Source of the DNA: Dehalococcoidia bacterium
GTDB taxonomy: Bacteria; Chloroflexota; Dehalococcoidia; GIF9; UBA5629
Reading direction: 5' to 3'
Length of the DNA: 64,000 nt
Assembly (NCBI GenBank): GCA_041653995.1
Contig: JBAZEK010000001.1
Location: forward strand, 744,001-808,000
Both the position numbers and the translations under genes were made by a program. The stretch's first letter is position 1. Every line of letters begins with the position of its first letter. Under the pieces are notes generated by a model. That model searched no databases. It saw only the letters and a list, made by a program, of their open reading frames with translations, and was not told the origin of the DNA. Positions 24,223 through 31,232 of this stretch are shown here, piece after piece.

Positions 24223-25602
24223 ATGGATAACGTCCGGGGGCTCAAATCCTTTTTCGAGCCGGACTCGATCGCCATTATAGGCCTTTCCAGAAAAACGGGG
24301 CCCGGTACATACAACGCGCTGGAGAACCTGCTCAACTACGGTTACAGCGGACGCCTCTACCCCGTCAATCCCAACGCCTCCGAGATCGCGGGCGTCAAAG
24401 CCTACGCCTCGATCAACGACATACCTGACCCGGTCGACCTGGCGGTTATTTCCACGCCCCGCTCACGGGTGCCGCAACATATCAGGGATTGCGCGGCACG
24501 CGGTATCAGGTGCGTCAGCATATTAACGCAGGGCTTCAATGACGCGGGGGATGAGGAGGGCAACCGGCTGTTCGGCGAGATAAAGGAAATCGCAGCTGCC
24601 ACAGGATGCAGGGTGCTGGGACCCAACAGCTTCGGCAGCGCCAACTACTTCCATAAATTCTGCTCCGCCTTCGCCAGGGTATCCATGCAGGCCAGCCCGG
24701 TCGGCCTGGTCAGCCAGACGGGGGGCATCTTCAACGGGGTATCCGAGTTCAGGTTCGTTGGTAAAGGCATCGATGTAGGCAATATATGCAACGTGGACTT
24801 CGCTGACTGCCTGGAATACTTCGAGCAGGACCCGCAGGTGAAAGTCATAGCTCTGCACATCGAGGGCATGCCTGATCCCCGCCGTTTCATCGATACCGCC
24901 CGGCGTGTATCCCGCCACAAACCCATCGTGGCACTGAAAACAGGCAGGAGCAGGCAGGCCGTGAAAGCCGCTCAATCGCATACAGGATCGCTGGCCGGCA
25001 TCACCGAGATATGGGATGCCGCCTTCAGTCAGGCAGGGATAATCAGTGTGGACAGCCTGGAGGAGATGTTGGACGTCACACGCGCCCTCTATATGCTGCC
25101 CGCGCTGACCAACCCCAATATCTGCGTTGCCACCTTCAGCGGCGGAGCTGCCATCATGGCCATGGACGCCATGCAGGGAACGGATCTGCTTACCCCGGCA
25201 CCATCATCAACCTCACGTGAGCAGATCAGTAAACTGGCGCCATCCTGGCTGGGCGTGGGAAACCCTGTGGACTACTGGCCGATGGTGATGGGCTCTGAAT
25301 CGGTGCCGCGTTCCATCGACGTCATCATGGAGATACTGCTGTCGGACAGAACCTTCGGTGGCTGGATGTTCATACAAATCGTCCCGAACAGCATGGTAAG
25401 CAGCCAGACCAGAGTGATTCTCAATGGGATGATCTCCAGGCATCCTGACAAGCCGCTGGTGTGTGTGCTGACCGGTCCGCACGGATCAGAGATTATCCAG
25501 GAGCTACAGAACGACGGTATCCTGGCTTTCCCTACACCTGAGAGAGCTTCACGAGCGCTGGCCCGTCACTACCGGTACCACCTGCGGCGCAGCGCCCTGT
25601 AA
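24223..25602 (+). CDS. NDP-forming acyl-CoA synthetase, alpha-subunit-like
   Basis: A 459-residue protein with the CoA-binding domain first (about 5-130; SIAIIGLSRKTGPGTYNALENL, YPVNPNASEI) and two succinyl-CoA-ligase-like domains after it. SHTGSLAG carries the phosphorylatable histidine at residue 253. That is the plan of the alpha subunit of ADP-forming acetyl-CoA synthetase, which makes ATP from acyl-CoA in fermenters. The ATP-grasp beta subunit is neither fused nor adjacent, so a partner must lie elsewhere or the protein has diverged. Its 3' end overlaps the convergent methyltransferase gene by 54 bases. Confidence 0.82.
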   Translation: MDNVRGLKSFFEPDSIAIIGLSRKTGPGTYNALENLLNYGYSGRLYPVNPNASEIAGVKAYASINDIPDPVDLAVISTPRSRVPQHIRDCAARGIRCVSILTQGFNDAGDEEGNRLFGEIKEIAAATGCRVLGPNSFGSANYFHKFCSAFARVSMQASPVGLVSQTGGIFNGVSEFRFVGKGIDVGNICNVDFADCLEYFEQDPQVKVIALHIEGMPDPRRFIDTARRVSRHKPIVALKTGRSRQAVKAAQSHTGSLAGITEIWDAAFSQAGIISVDSLEEMLDVTRALYMLPALTNPNICVATFSGGAAIMAMDAMQGTDLLTPAPSSTSREQISKLAPSWLGVGNPVDYWPMVMGSESVPRSIDVIMEILLSDRTFGGWMFIQIVPNSMVSSQTRVILNGMISRHPDKPLVCVLTGPHGSEIIQELQNDGILAFPTPERASRALARHYRYHLRRSAL

Positions 25603-26370
25603 ACGGCGCGGCACGCACCTTATCACGAGCACATCGCTCAACATGGGGAAAACGCGCGACAGCCCATCTAATGAATAAACGATAAAGCGGGTAAGCCCCG
25701 CCGGCAGAGCGGCCAGCATATCGCCCCAGCCCGGCGTGCAGCAGAGCATCGATACGCCCGTAACTTTCTCCACCATCATGTAGCGTCCCGCCATCTGCAT
25801 CAGCGTCCTGTAGTCGAATTTATAAGTGTGGTCGGGCGGCAGCTCCCAGGGCAGACGCTTGTACGGGTTCTTGATCCCCAGCAGCTTCCTGAGGCCGAAA
25901 ATCAGCTTGCCCACCTTGAATCCCATGCTCTCGAAGTTGGCGATGGCTATCACCGCCCTACCACCCGGCTTGACGGTCATGGCTATCTCCTCCAGGGCCC
26001 GGCCGGGGTCGGAGAAATGGTCCAGCGCGCCCTTGCATAGCACCTTGTCGATGGAGCCGGGCACGACGGGGATGCTCTCCCCGATGCCCTGCAGCACGGC
26101 GGTGTTGTATCCGTCCAGCTTGAGTGTCTCTCGCGCGTGCGACAGCATGGTGAACGAGGGCTCCACGCCGATCAGCTCGGCGCCGGAGGCCGACATGTTG
26201 ACGATGTCGATGGCGCGGCCGCAGCCGATATCGAGTATGCGCTCGCCGGGATGGGGGTCGACCATCTCCAGTGTGGCGCTGCTCATGCGCTTGAAAAGGA
26301 ACTCAACGTCCGGCCTCAGTTTGTCGGGCAGGACCTCGTTGTCGTCCCAGTTCAGATCTACTCTGAACAT
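25549..26370 (-). CDS. class I SAM-dependent methyltransferase
   Basis: A 273-residue methyltransferase of the UbiE/methyltransf_11 type. Motif I is ILDIGCGRAIDIV, the acidic residue after strand 2 lies in LIGVEPS, then IDKVLCKGALDHFSDPGRALEEIAMTVKPGG covers motifs II and III in parts. The C-terminal 100 residues are hydrophobic and may contact membrane or a lipid substrate. Substrate unknown. The start at 26370 follows a TATACG -10-like hexamer by 7 bases with no ribosome site, suggesting a leaderless message; in-frame codons further upstream show no homology. The last 54 bases overlap the acyl-CoA synthetase gene on the other strand. Confidence 0.82.
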   Translation of the reverse strand: MFRVDLNWDDNEVLPDKLRPDVEFLFKRMSSATLEMVDPHPGERILDIGCGRAIDIVNMSASGAELIGVEPSFTMLSHARETLKLDGYNTAVLQGIGESIPVVPGSIDKVLCKGALDHFSDPGRALEEIAMTVKPGGRAVIAIANFESMGFKVGKLIFGLRKLLGIKNPYKRLPWELPPDHTYKFDYRTLMQMAGRYMMVEKVTGVSMLCCTPGWGDMLAALPAGLTRFIVYSLDGLSRVFPMLSDVLVIRCVPRRLQGAAPQVVPVVTGQRS

Positions 26371-26466
26371 GGTCGCGCGTATAGAGACGAAGTATTCATG
26401 GCTGCTTAAAGTATAGCAGAACCGTCTGCCTGAATGCCCGCTTTTCGGCTTCGTCAAAGCTGAATT

Positions 26467-27504
26467 TCAACGCGGCAGGCTATCGACAGCCTCTTGCAGG
26501 GCGGCGGGTCCGGTCATGGCGGACACGCGGTCAACGAACTCCGACAGCGAGCTCGACGCCTCTCTCAGCCTGGTCATCTGAGAGTAGATCGGGCCGGCCG
26601 AGCCGGGGTCCTGCCCGTAGATGCCATGAAAGGCGAAGTAGGCCTGGTTCAGCTTCCTGATGTAATAGCCGTGGGACTCGAAAAAGGCGCGGCGCCCATT
26701 CATGTATGTTTCAGCCTGCTGCACCTCTCCGGCGGCCAGCAGCCCGTCCACCTGCCGCCGCGTCGTACGCATCTCGGCCGCGAAATCAAACCCGTCATCA
26801 GGCCGGCTGTTTTGTTGCGGGGCTGCGGTTTCAGCGTAATGGCTGTATACGATGGACCCGATCTCGTCGGCGATCATCCCGGCCAGCGTCTCGTTCATGG
26901 TTATCACGCCGGGTTCCTGCGCGAAGCCCAGACAATCCAAGAGATAGCGAAAACCCAGCGGTCTAAGGGCCAGGTACTGGTGCGCCCACTCTTCCACAGC
27001 CGCCTCGACCATGTTTTTCACAGGCAGTGAAGGCGAAACGACGGCGGGATAAGCCGCGCCGAAGCCGCCGATCTTAACCACCAGCGCGGACAGACCCAGC
27101 TCCGTAATGCTGTTCTCCAGCTCCTCTATCCGGGCTAAATCCATAGCGGGCTGCAGCAACTGGCGATCTAAATATAATATGCTTTCCCTGGGCGATACCA
27201 CCAGCAGCAGAGGTGGCTGCTCGAACCTGTACCTGACCGGCGGCACTGCCGCTATCCCCTGCTGCGCCAGCGCACGCTCTATGTCCGCGTCCAGCGTGCG
27301 CATGACGGTATTCGTGCCGGACTCTACAGGGGAGAGCGAATTACGCAGCTCCCAGGCCGGCACGTTCAGGGCATAAGGCGCGGCGGCGCGGCGTATCTCG
27401 TATCCATTGTCGAAGGCGCCGGACGGCAGGCAGGCCGTTATCAATATCAACACACCAAGCGATACATACAGCGGACTTTTGCCGAGAGCAGAGCTGTTGA
27501 ACAC
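26467..27504 (-). CDS. predicted lipoprotein with degenerate aminopeptidase-like features
   Basis: A 345-residue exported protein: a signal helix then lipobox LITAC with Cys 25. The middle has VEAAVEEWAHQYLALRPLG, where zinc peptidases of the Aminopep (PF10023) kind would carry HExxH; here the first His is Glu (EEWAH). A second Glu-containing helix follows (NETLAGMIADEIGSIVY). The C-terminal region QVDGLLAAGEVQQAETYM and LNQAYFAFHGIYG also resembles that family. I cannot say whether it is an active protease. GTG start; neighbours do not suggest a pathway. Confidence 0.65.
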   Translation of the reverse strand: MFNSSALGKSPLYVSLGVLILITACLPSGAFDNGYEIRRAAAPYALNVPAWELRNSLSPVESGTNTVMRTLDADIERALAQQGIAAVPPVRYRFEQPPLLLVVSPRESILYLDRQLLQPAMDLARIEELENSITELGLSALVVKIGGFGAAYPAVVSPSLPVKNMVEAAVEEWAHQYLALRPLGFRYLLDCLGFAQEPGVITMNETLAGMIADEIGSIVYSHYAETAAPQQNSRPDDGFDFAAEMRTTRRQVDGLLAAGEVQQAETYMNGRRAFFESHGYYIRKLNQAYFAFHGIYGQDPGSAGPIYSQMTRLREASSSLSEFVDRVSAMTGPAALQEAVDSLPR

Positions 27505-27745
27505 CCGGGGCTAATCCTTACAATATACCTTTTAATAGCGGTCCGTTGTTATTGTGCCCCAAAAGCGGCGGCAGGCCAAATCAACGGCAGGATGAAATTA
27601 AGCATTTCCAGCTAATCCTTTTTACCCATATATGCGCTTGTGCGCAAATTTAAATTAAGCCTCACGACGGATGGCGGCGCGTTTTGCGCATGTTAAATTA
27701 GTAGCGTAAGGAAAAAGGATATAAACAACAAAGGAGGATATGACA
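27505..27745. other. 241-base divergent intergenic region
   Basis: AT-rich gap between the lipoprotein gene and the two-CW gene. GCTAATCCTT occurs twice (27510-27519 and 27612-27621). AAAGGAGG at 27729-27736 is the ribosome site of the two-CW gene. No gene or confident promoter pair was found. Confidence 0.4.
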
Positions 27746-28084
27746 ATGGCTGAAACAATGGAAAAAGTCCAGAACACTCAAACGGCACAGGGAGTAGCGG
27801 GGTTCAATTTCTGGGCTGACAAGCAGCCCTGCTGGGAGAAGTGCCATTGTCCCGAGATGATAAAGGCGGAGTGCCCGTCCACCATGTACCAGTTCCTCCC
27901 CTGCTGGGAGATCGAGGGCACTTACTGCAAGCTGGACGACCGCGGGGCAACCGGCAAGGACACCAGCATCTGCGAGGTCTGCCGGGTCTACAGGAAATAC
28001 GGAAACGGCGAGCCCATCAGGATCAAGCTCCACGGCAAGGGCATGGACACACAGCTCAAAGCGCTGGAAAAAATAGCACGCTGA
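27746..28084 (+). CDS. two-CW domain cysteine-rich protein
   Basis: A 112-residue soluble protein with two Cys-Trp motifs and regularly spaced cysteines: NFWADKQPCWEKCHCPEMI, AECPSTMYQFLPCWEIEGTYC and CEVCRVYRKYG. This matches the two-CW proteins of anaerobic bacteria and archaea, presumed to bind a metal or Fe-S cluster, function unsettled. AAAGGAGG ends 3 bases before an ATG at 27740 and 9 before the ATG at 27746, so the latter is used. It is followed by a strong terminator and stands just upstream of the oxygen-detoxification operon. Confidence 0.82.
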   Translation: MAETMEKVQNTQTAQGVAGFNFWADKQPCWEKCHCPEMIKAECPSTMYQFLPCWEIEGTYCKLDDRGATGKDTSICEVCRVYRKYGNGEPIRIKLHGKGMDTQLKALEKIAR

Positions 28085-28109
28085 ACAGTCAACACTCAGG
28101 ATCTCTACA

Positions 28110-28140
28110 GGCCGGCCTTTAAAGGCCGGCCTTCCTTATT
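28110..28140 (+). terminator. intrinsic terminator after the two-CW gene
   Basis: The 22-base palindrome at 28110-28131 (GGCCGGCCTTT and its complement) is followed by TTCCTTATTTCC. It separates the two-CW gene from the rubrerythrin operon. Confidence 0.75.
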
Positions 28141-28165
28141 TCCTTCAGCGTTTCGGCCCTATGTG

Positions 28166-28203
28166 ACTTTTATTACTTTCGCATATAATAAAGTTGCTAT
28201 AAT
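28166..28203 (+). promoter_or_regulatory. promoter with dyad operator ahead of the rubrerythrin operon
   Basis: ACTTTTATTA (28166-28175) and TAATAAAGT (28186-28194) form an inverted repeat with one extra T, in the spacer just upstream of a perfect TATAAT (28198-28203). The position suits a repressor. The AT-rich dyad recalls PerR/Fur-type boxes, though it is not an exact match. Confidence 0.5.
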
Positions 28204-28226
28204 GGGCTGAAGAGAGGAGGATGCAT

Positions 28227-28754
28227 ATGAAAGACGGCCATGAGACCATCGTAGAGGCGCTGAAATACGCGCTGCGCATGGAGCTGGACGGGAAAAAGTA
28301 CTATACGCTGGCGGCGCGGGAGAGCAGCAACAGGGTGGGGAAGGACCTTTACTTCTGGCTGGCGGAGCAGGAGGATCTTCACTACAAACGTTTCGAGCAG
28401 ATCTTCGCCGCGATTTCGTCCCAGAAAGGCTGGCCGTCATCAGGCGTCAAGCCCCCCAAACCGATAAAGCTGGGTACGCTCTTTTCCCGCCTGATCAAGG
28501 AGTCGGCCAAACCGGCGGGGACAAAAGCGGAGATAGGCTCGGCCGATACAGCCATAGATATGGAGATCAAGTCACGCGACTATTACAGGGAAAGGGCGGA
28601 CAAAGCCTCTTCCCCGGACGAAAAGGGGTTTTTCAAGGACCTTTCCGCCGAAGAGCAGGGACACTACCTGGCGCTGGTCGATTACAAGGAGTACATCAGC
28701 GATCCCGTGGGCTGGTTCACACGCACGGAACACCATCTGCTGGACGGCGCATAA
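28227..28754 (+). CDS. rubrerythrin-like diiron protein
   Basis: A 175-residue ferritin-like four-helix protein with the paired motifs ALRMELDGKKYY, AEQEDLHYKRF, IDMEIKSRDYY and SAEEQGHYLAL supplying the Glu/His ligands of a diiron site. It lacks the C-terminal rubredoxin domain of classical rubrerythrin; the flavin-reductase/rubredoxin encoded next may be its electron donor. Rubrerythrins reduce hydrogen peroxide in anaerobes. GAGGAGG abuts an ATG at 28221, so ATG 28227 is the better start. It heads the run rubrerythrin, Hrb, flavodiiron protein, superoxide reductase, CopA. Confidence 0.88.
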   Translation: MKDGHETIVEALKYALRMELDGKKYYTLAARESSNRVGKDLYFWLAEQEDLHYKRFEQIFAAISSQKGWPSSGVKPPKPIKLGTLFSRLIKESAKPAGTKAEIGSADTAIDMEIKSRDYYRERADKASSPDEKGFFKDLSAEEQGHYLALVDYKEYISDPVGWFTRTEHHLLDGA

Positions 28755-28788
28755 TCATTTTATATATCGGGGAGGTGAAACATACAGC

Positions 28789-29472
28789 ATGAACTCCAAA
28801 GCACTCTATTCCCTGACCTACGGACTGTTCGTCGTGTCGTCCATGAAGGGCGATAGGATCAACGGACAGATCGCCAACACGGTCATTCAGGTTTGTTCGG
28901 AACCTCAGGTCATACAGGCCGTGATCAACCGCAGCAACCTCACGCACGAATACATATCCGCCAGCAAGGTTTTCACGGCGTCTATACTCGCCAGGGAAAC
29001 GCCGCTCAACTTCATCGGCGGATTCGGATTCAAAAGCGGCCGCGATGTCGACAAGTTCTCCGGCGTAAACTATAAAACCGGGCAGAGCGGCGCGCCGGTC
29101 GTCCTGGACAACTCCCTGGCCTATATCGAGGCGAAGGTGATAGCGCAGCTCGACGTCCATACGCACACCATCTTCGTGGGCCAGATCATAGACGCCGATG
29201 TAATCAAGGAAGGCGAGCCGATCACCTACGCGTATTATCAGCAGGTCAAACGGGGCACCACTCCCAGGACGGCGCCCAGTTTTATTGCGGATAAAAAGGA
29301 GGATAAAGCGACTATGGACAAATATCAGTGCAACGTTTGCGGTTATATTTACGATCCCGAGAAAGGCGACCCGGACGGCGGCGTCAAGCCCGGCACCAGG
29401 TTCGAAGACATCCCTGACGATTGGACCTGCCCCGTATGCGGAGCGGAGAAGAGCCAGTTTAAAAAGCTTTAG
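28789..29472 (+). CDS. hrb: high-molecular-weight rubredoxin (flavin reductase-rubredoxin fusion)
   Basis: A 227-residue fusion. Residues 1-155 are an FMN-binding flavin reductase domain (LYSLTYGLFVVSS, INGQIANTVIQV, FTASILA). Residues 176-227 are a complete rubredoxin, with CNVCGYIYDPEKGDPDGG and CPVCGAEKS holding the four iron ligands. In Moorella, Hrb passes electrons from NADH to the flavodiiron protein FprA, whose homologue follows here after 11 bases. AAGGAGG at 29296-29302 lies 11 bases before an in-frame ATG at 29314, so the 52-residue rubredoxin may also be made separately. The main start has GGGGAGG upstream. Confidence 0.92.
   Translation: MNSKALYSLTYGLFVVSSMKGDRINGQIANTVIQVCSEPQVIQAVINRSNLTHEYISASKVFTASILARETPLNFIGGFGFKSGRDVDKFSGVNYKTGQSGAPVVLDNSLAYIEAKVIAQLDVHTHTIFVGQIIDADVIKEGEPITYAYYQQVKRGTTPRTAPSFIADKKEDKATMDKYQCNVCGYIYDPEKGDPDGGVKPGTRFEDIPDDWTCPVCGAEKSQFKKL
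29314..29472 (+). CDS. possible free rubredoxin from an internal start
   Basis: In frame with Hrb. ATG 29314 is preceded by AAAAAGGAGGATAAAG, encoding the lysine-rich linker. The product would be exactly a 52-residue rubredoxin. Alternative initiation is an inference from the ribosome site and domain boundary. Confidence 0.35.
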   Translation: MDKYQCNVCGYIYDPEKGDPDGGVKPGTRFEDIPDDWTCPVCGAEKSQFKKL

Positions 29473-29483
29473 AGGAGGTCAGC

Positions 29484-30668
29484 ATGAAAAGGCCGCAGAT
29501 CAGGCCCGGCATCGATCCGGTGGGCGCCATTGACTGGGACCGCCGCCTGTTCGATTCGCTCATACCGCTGCCGGACGGCACAAGCTACAACTCCTATCTG
29601 GTGCGCGGCAGTAAGAAAACCGCCCTGGTGGATACGGTCGATCCCGCCATGGACAGCGTGCTCACAGGAAACCTGGACGATCTCAAGGTGGAGCAGATCG
29701 ATTATGTCATCTGCAACCATGCCGAGCAGGACCATGCGGGCAGCATCCCCCTGGTCCTGGACCTGTACCCTGAGGCTAAGGTAGTCTGCACACCCAAATG
29801 CAAGGGTATGCTGATCGACCTTCTGCACCTGGACGAGGGCGTCATAACGACGGTCAACGACGGCGAGAGTCTATCTTTGGGCGATAAGACCTTGGAGTTC
29901 ATCCATGCGCCCTGGGTGCACTGGCCGGAGACCATGGTATCCTACCTGCACGAGGATAAAGTCCTTTTCTCCTGCGACTTCTTCGGCTCCCACCTGGCGC
30001 AGTCCGCCCTCTACGTCCAGGACGAAGGCCAGGTATATGAGTCCGCCAAGAGATACTTCGGCGAGATCATGATGCCGTTCAGGACCAACATCAAGAAGAA
30101 CATGGAGCGGCTCAAGGGCTACGCCATCGACATCATCGCTCCCAGCCACGGGCCGGTCTACGACAGGTCGGAATTTATACTGGAATCCTATAAGCACTGG
30201 GTGTACGACGAGCCCGCCAACATGGTGCTGCTGCCCTACGTCTCCATGCACGGCAGCACAAAAGATATGGTTGACCACATGGTGGGGGCGCTTATCGCAC
30301 GCGGCGTGAACGTCAGGCAGTTCGACCTGACGGTGGCGGATCCCGGCAAGATCGCCATCGCACTGGTGGACTCCGCCACTTTGATACTGGCGACCTGCAC
30401 GGTGCTGGGCGGAGCGCATCCGCTGGCGGCCAATGTGACTTTCCTGGCCAACGCGCTGCGTCCCAACCTGAAATTCGCCACCATCATCGGCTCCTTCGGC
30501 TGGGGCGGCCGCACCATCGAACAGATCACCGGCATGCTGACCAATATCAAACCCGAAGTACTCCCGCCCGTATATATCAAGGGCAGCCCGTCGGAGAACG
30601 ATTTCGCGGCTCTCGATGCGCTGGCTGAGGCCATAGCACAAAAACACCGCGAGAACGGCTATAAATAA
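29484..30668 (+). CDS. fprA: A-type flavoprotein / flavodiiron protein
   Basis: A 394-residue flavodiiron protein that reduces oxygen (or NO) to water with electrons from rubredoxin. The metallo-beta-lactamase-like domain (1-250) has the diiron ligands H79, E81, D83 and H84 in NHAEQDHAG, another His in APWVHWPETMV, Asp in FSCDFFG and His in PSHGPVY. The C-terminal flavodoxin domain (about 255-394) begins LLPYVSMHGSTKDMVDHM, binding FMN. AGAGGAGG lies 5-6 bases before the ATG. It lies directly after its presumed donor Hrb and before superoxide reductase. Confidence 0.95.
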   Translation: MKRPQIRPGIDPVGAIDWDRRLFDSLIPLPDGTSYNSYLVRGSKKTALVDTVDPAMDSVLTGNLDDLKVEQIDYVICNHAEQDHAGSIPLVLDLYPEAKVVCTPKCKGMLIDLLHLDEGVITTVNDGESLSLGDKTLEFIHAPWVHWPETMVSYLHEDKVLFSCDFFGSHLAQSALYVQDEGQVYESAKRYFGEIMMPFRTNIKKNMERLKGYAIDIIAPSHGPVYDRSEFILESYKHWVYDEPANMVLLPYVSMHGSTKDMVDHMVGALIARGVNVRQFDLTVADPGKIAIALVDSATLILATCTVLGGAHPLAANVTFLANALRPNLKFATIIGSFGWGGRTIEQITGMLTNIKPEVLPPVYIKGSPSENDFAALDALAEAIAQKHRENGYK

Positions 30669-30689
30669 AATCGAACAGGAGAACCGGCC

Positions 30690-31232
30690 ATGACTTACTG
30701 GATGTGTGAAAAATGTAACTTCGTTATCGAGTCGCCCAGGCCGCCCGACCCCTGCCCCAGCTGCCTGGTCAAATGCGCCTTCAGCGACGTCACCTGCTAT
30801 ACGCCCGAGTGCGGCGGCCAGGGTACGCTGGATTCCAGGCTGGTGGCCCAGCGCGTGGTCAAGAGAGAGAAACCGGGCAAGATCGTCCACTTCAGTGACC
30901 TGGCCAAAGGACGCACCTCTGAGGGCAAGGAGAAACACATCCCGAGCATCGAGATGATGAAGGGACAGGGCAAGATGGGCAAGGACCTGGTGGAGATCGT
31001 CGTCGGCAGGGAGGCGTCCCACCCCAATACGGCCGAACACTATATAGTCTGGATACAGGCCTTCGGCGTTAAAAAAGACGGCCATATCCTCGACCTGGGA
31101 AGAGAGGTATACAAGCCTGAGAAGGGCCGGCCGGTGTATGCCTTCGAGATCGACTCGTCCGAGTTCAAACACATCTTCTCCTTCAGCTACTGCACCCAGC
31201 ACGGCGTCTGGGAACAGCACCTGGAGTTGTGA
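30690..31232 (+). CDS. superoxide reductase (desulfoferrodoxin-like)
   Basis: A 180-residue protein. The N-terminal part has two CxxC pairs (C6/C9, C22/C25) in rubredoxin-like spacing and three further cysteines to residue 41. The C-terminal SOR domain carries EKHIP with the catalytic Lys 82 and ligand His 83, His 111 and His 117 in HPNTAEH, and Cys 168 and His 171 in YCTQHGVW, the four-His-one-Cys iron centre. SOR reduces superoxide to peroxide without making oxygen; rubrerythrin in the same operon would remove the peroxide. AGGAG precedes the start. Its stop overlaps the copA start (TGATG). Confidence 0.92.
   Translation: MTYWMCEKCNFVIESPRPPDPCPSCLVKCAFSDVTCYTPECGGQGTLDSRLVAQRVVKREKPGKIVHFSDLAKGRTSEGKEKHIPSIEMMKGQGKMGKDLVEIVVGREASHPNTAEHYIVWIQAFGVKKDGHILDLGREVYKPEKGRPVYAFEIDSSEFKHIFSFSYCTQHGVWEQHLEL

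Noticed and set aside
27505..27745. tRNA or small RNA gene in the AT-rich gap
   Set aside because: No cloverleaf, TTCGA-type loop or terminator pair could be found; only short repeated words.
29871..31220. Minus-strand frame of 449 codons
   Set aside because: It is antisense to the flavodiiron and superoxide-reductase genes, both intact and motif-complete; no motif in the antisense product.
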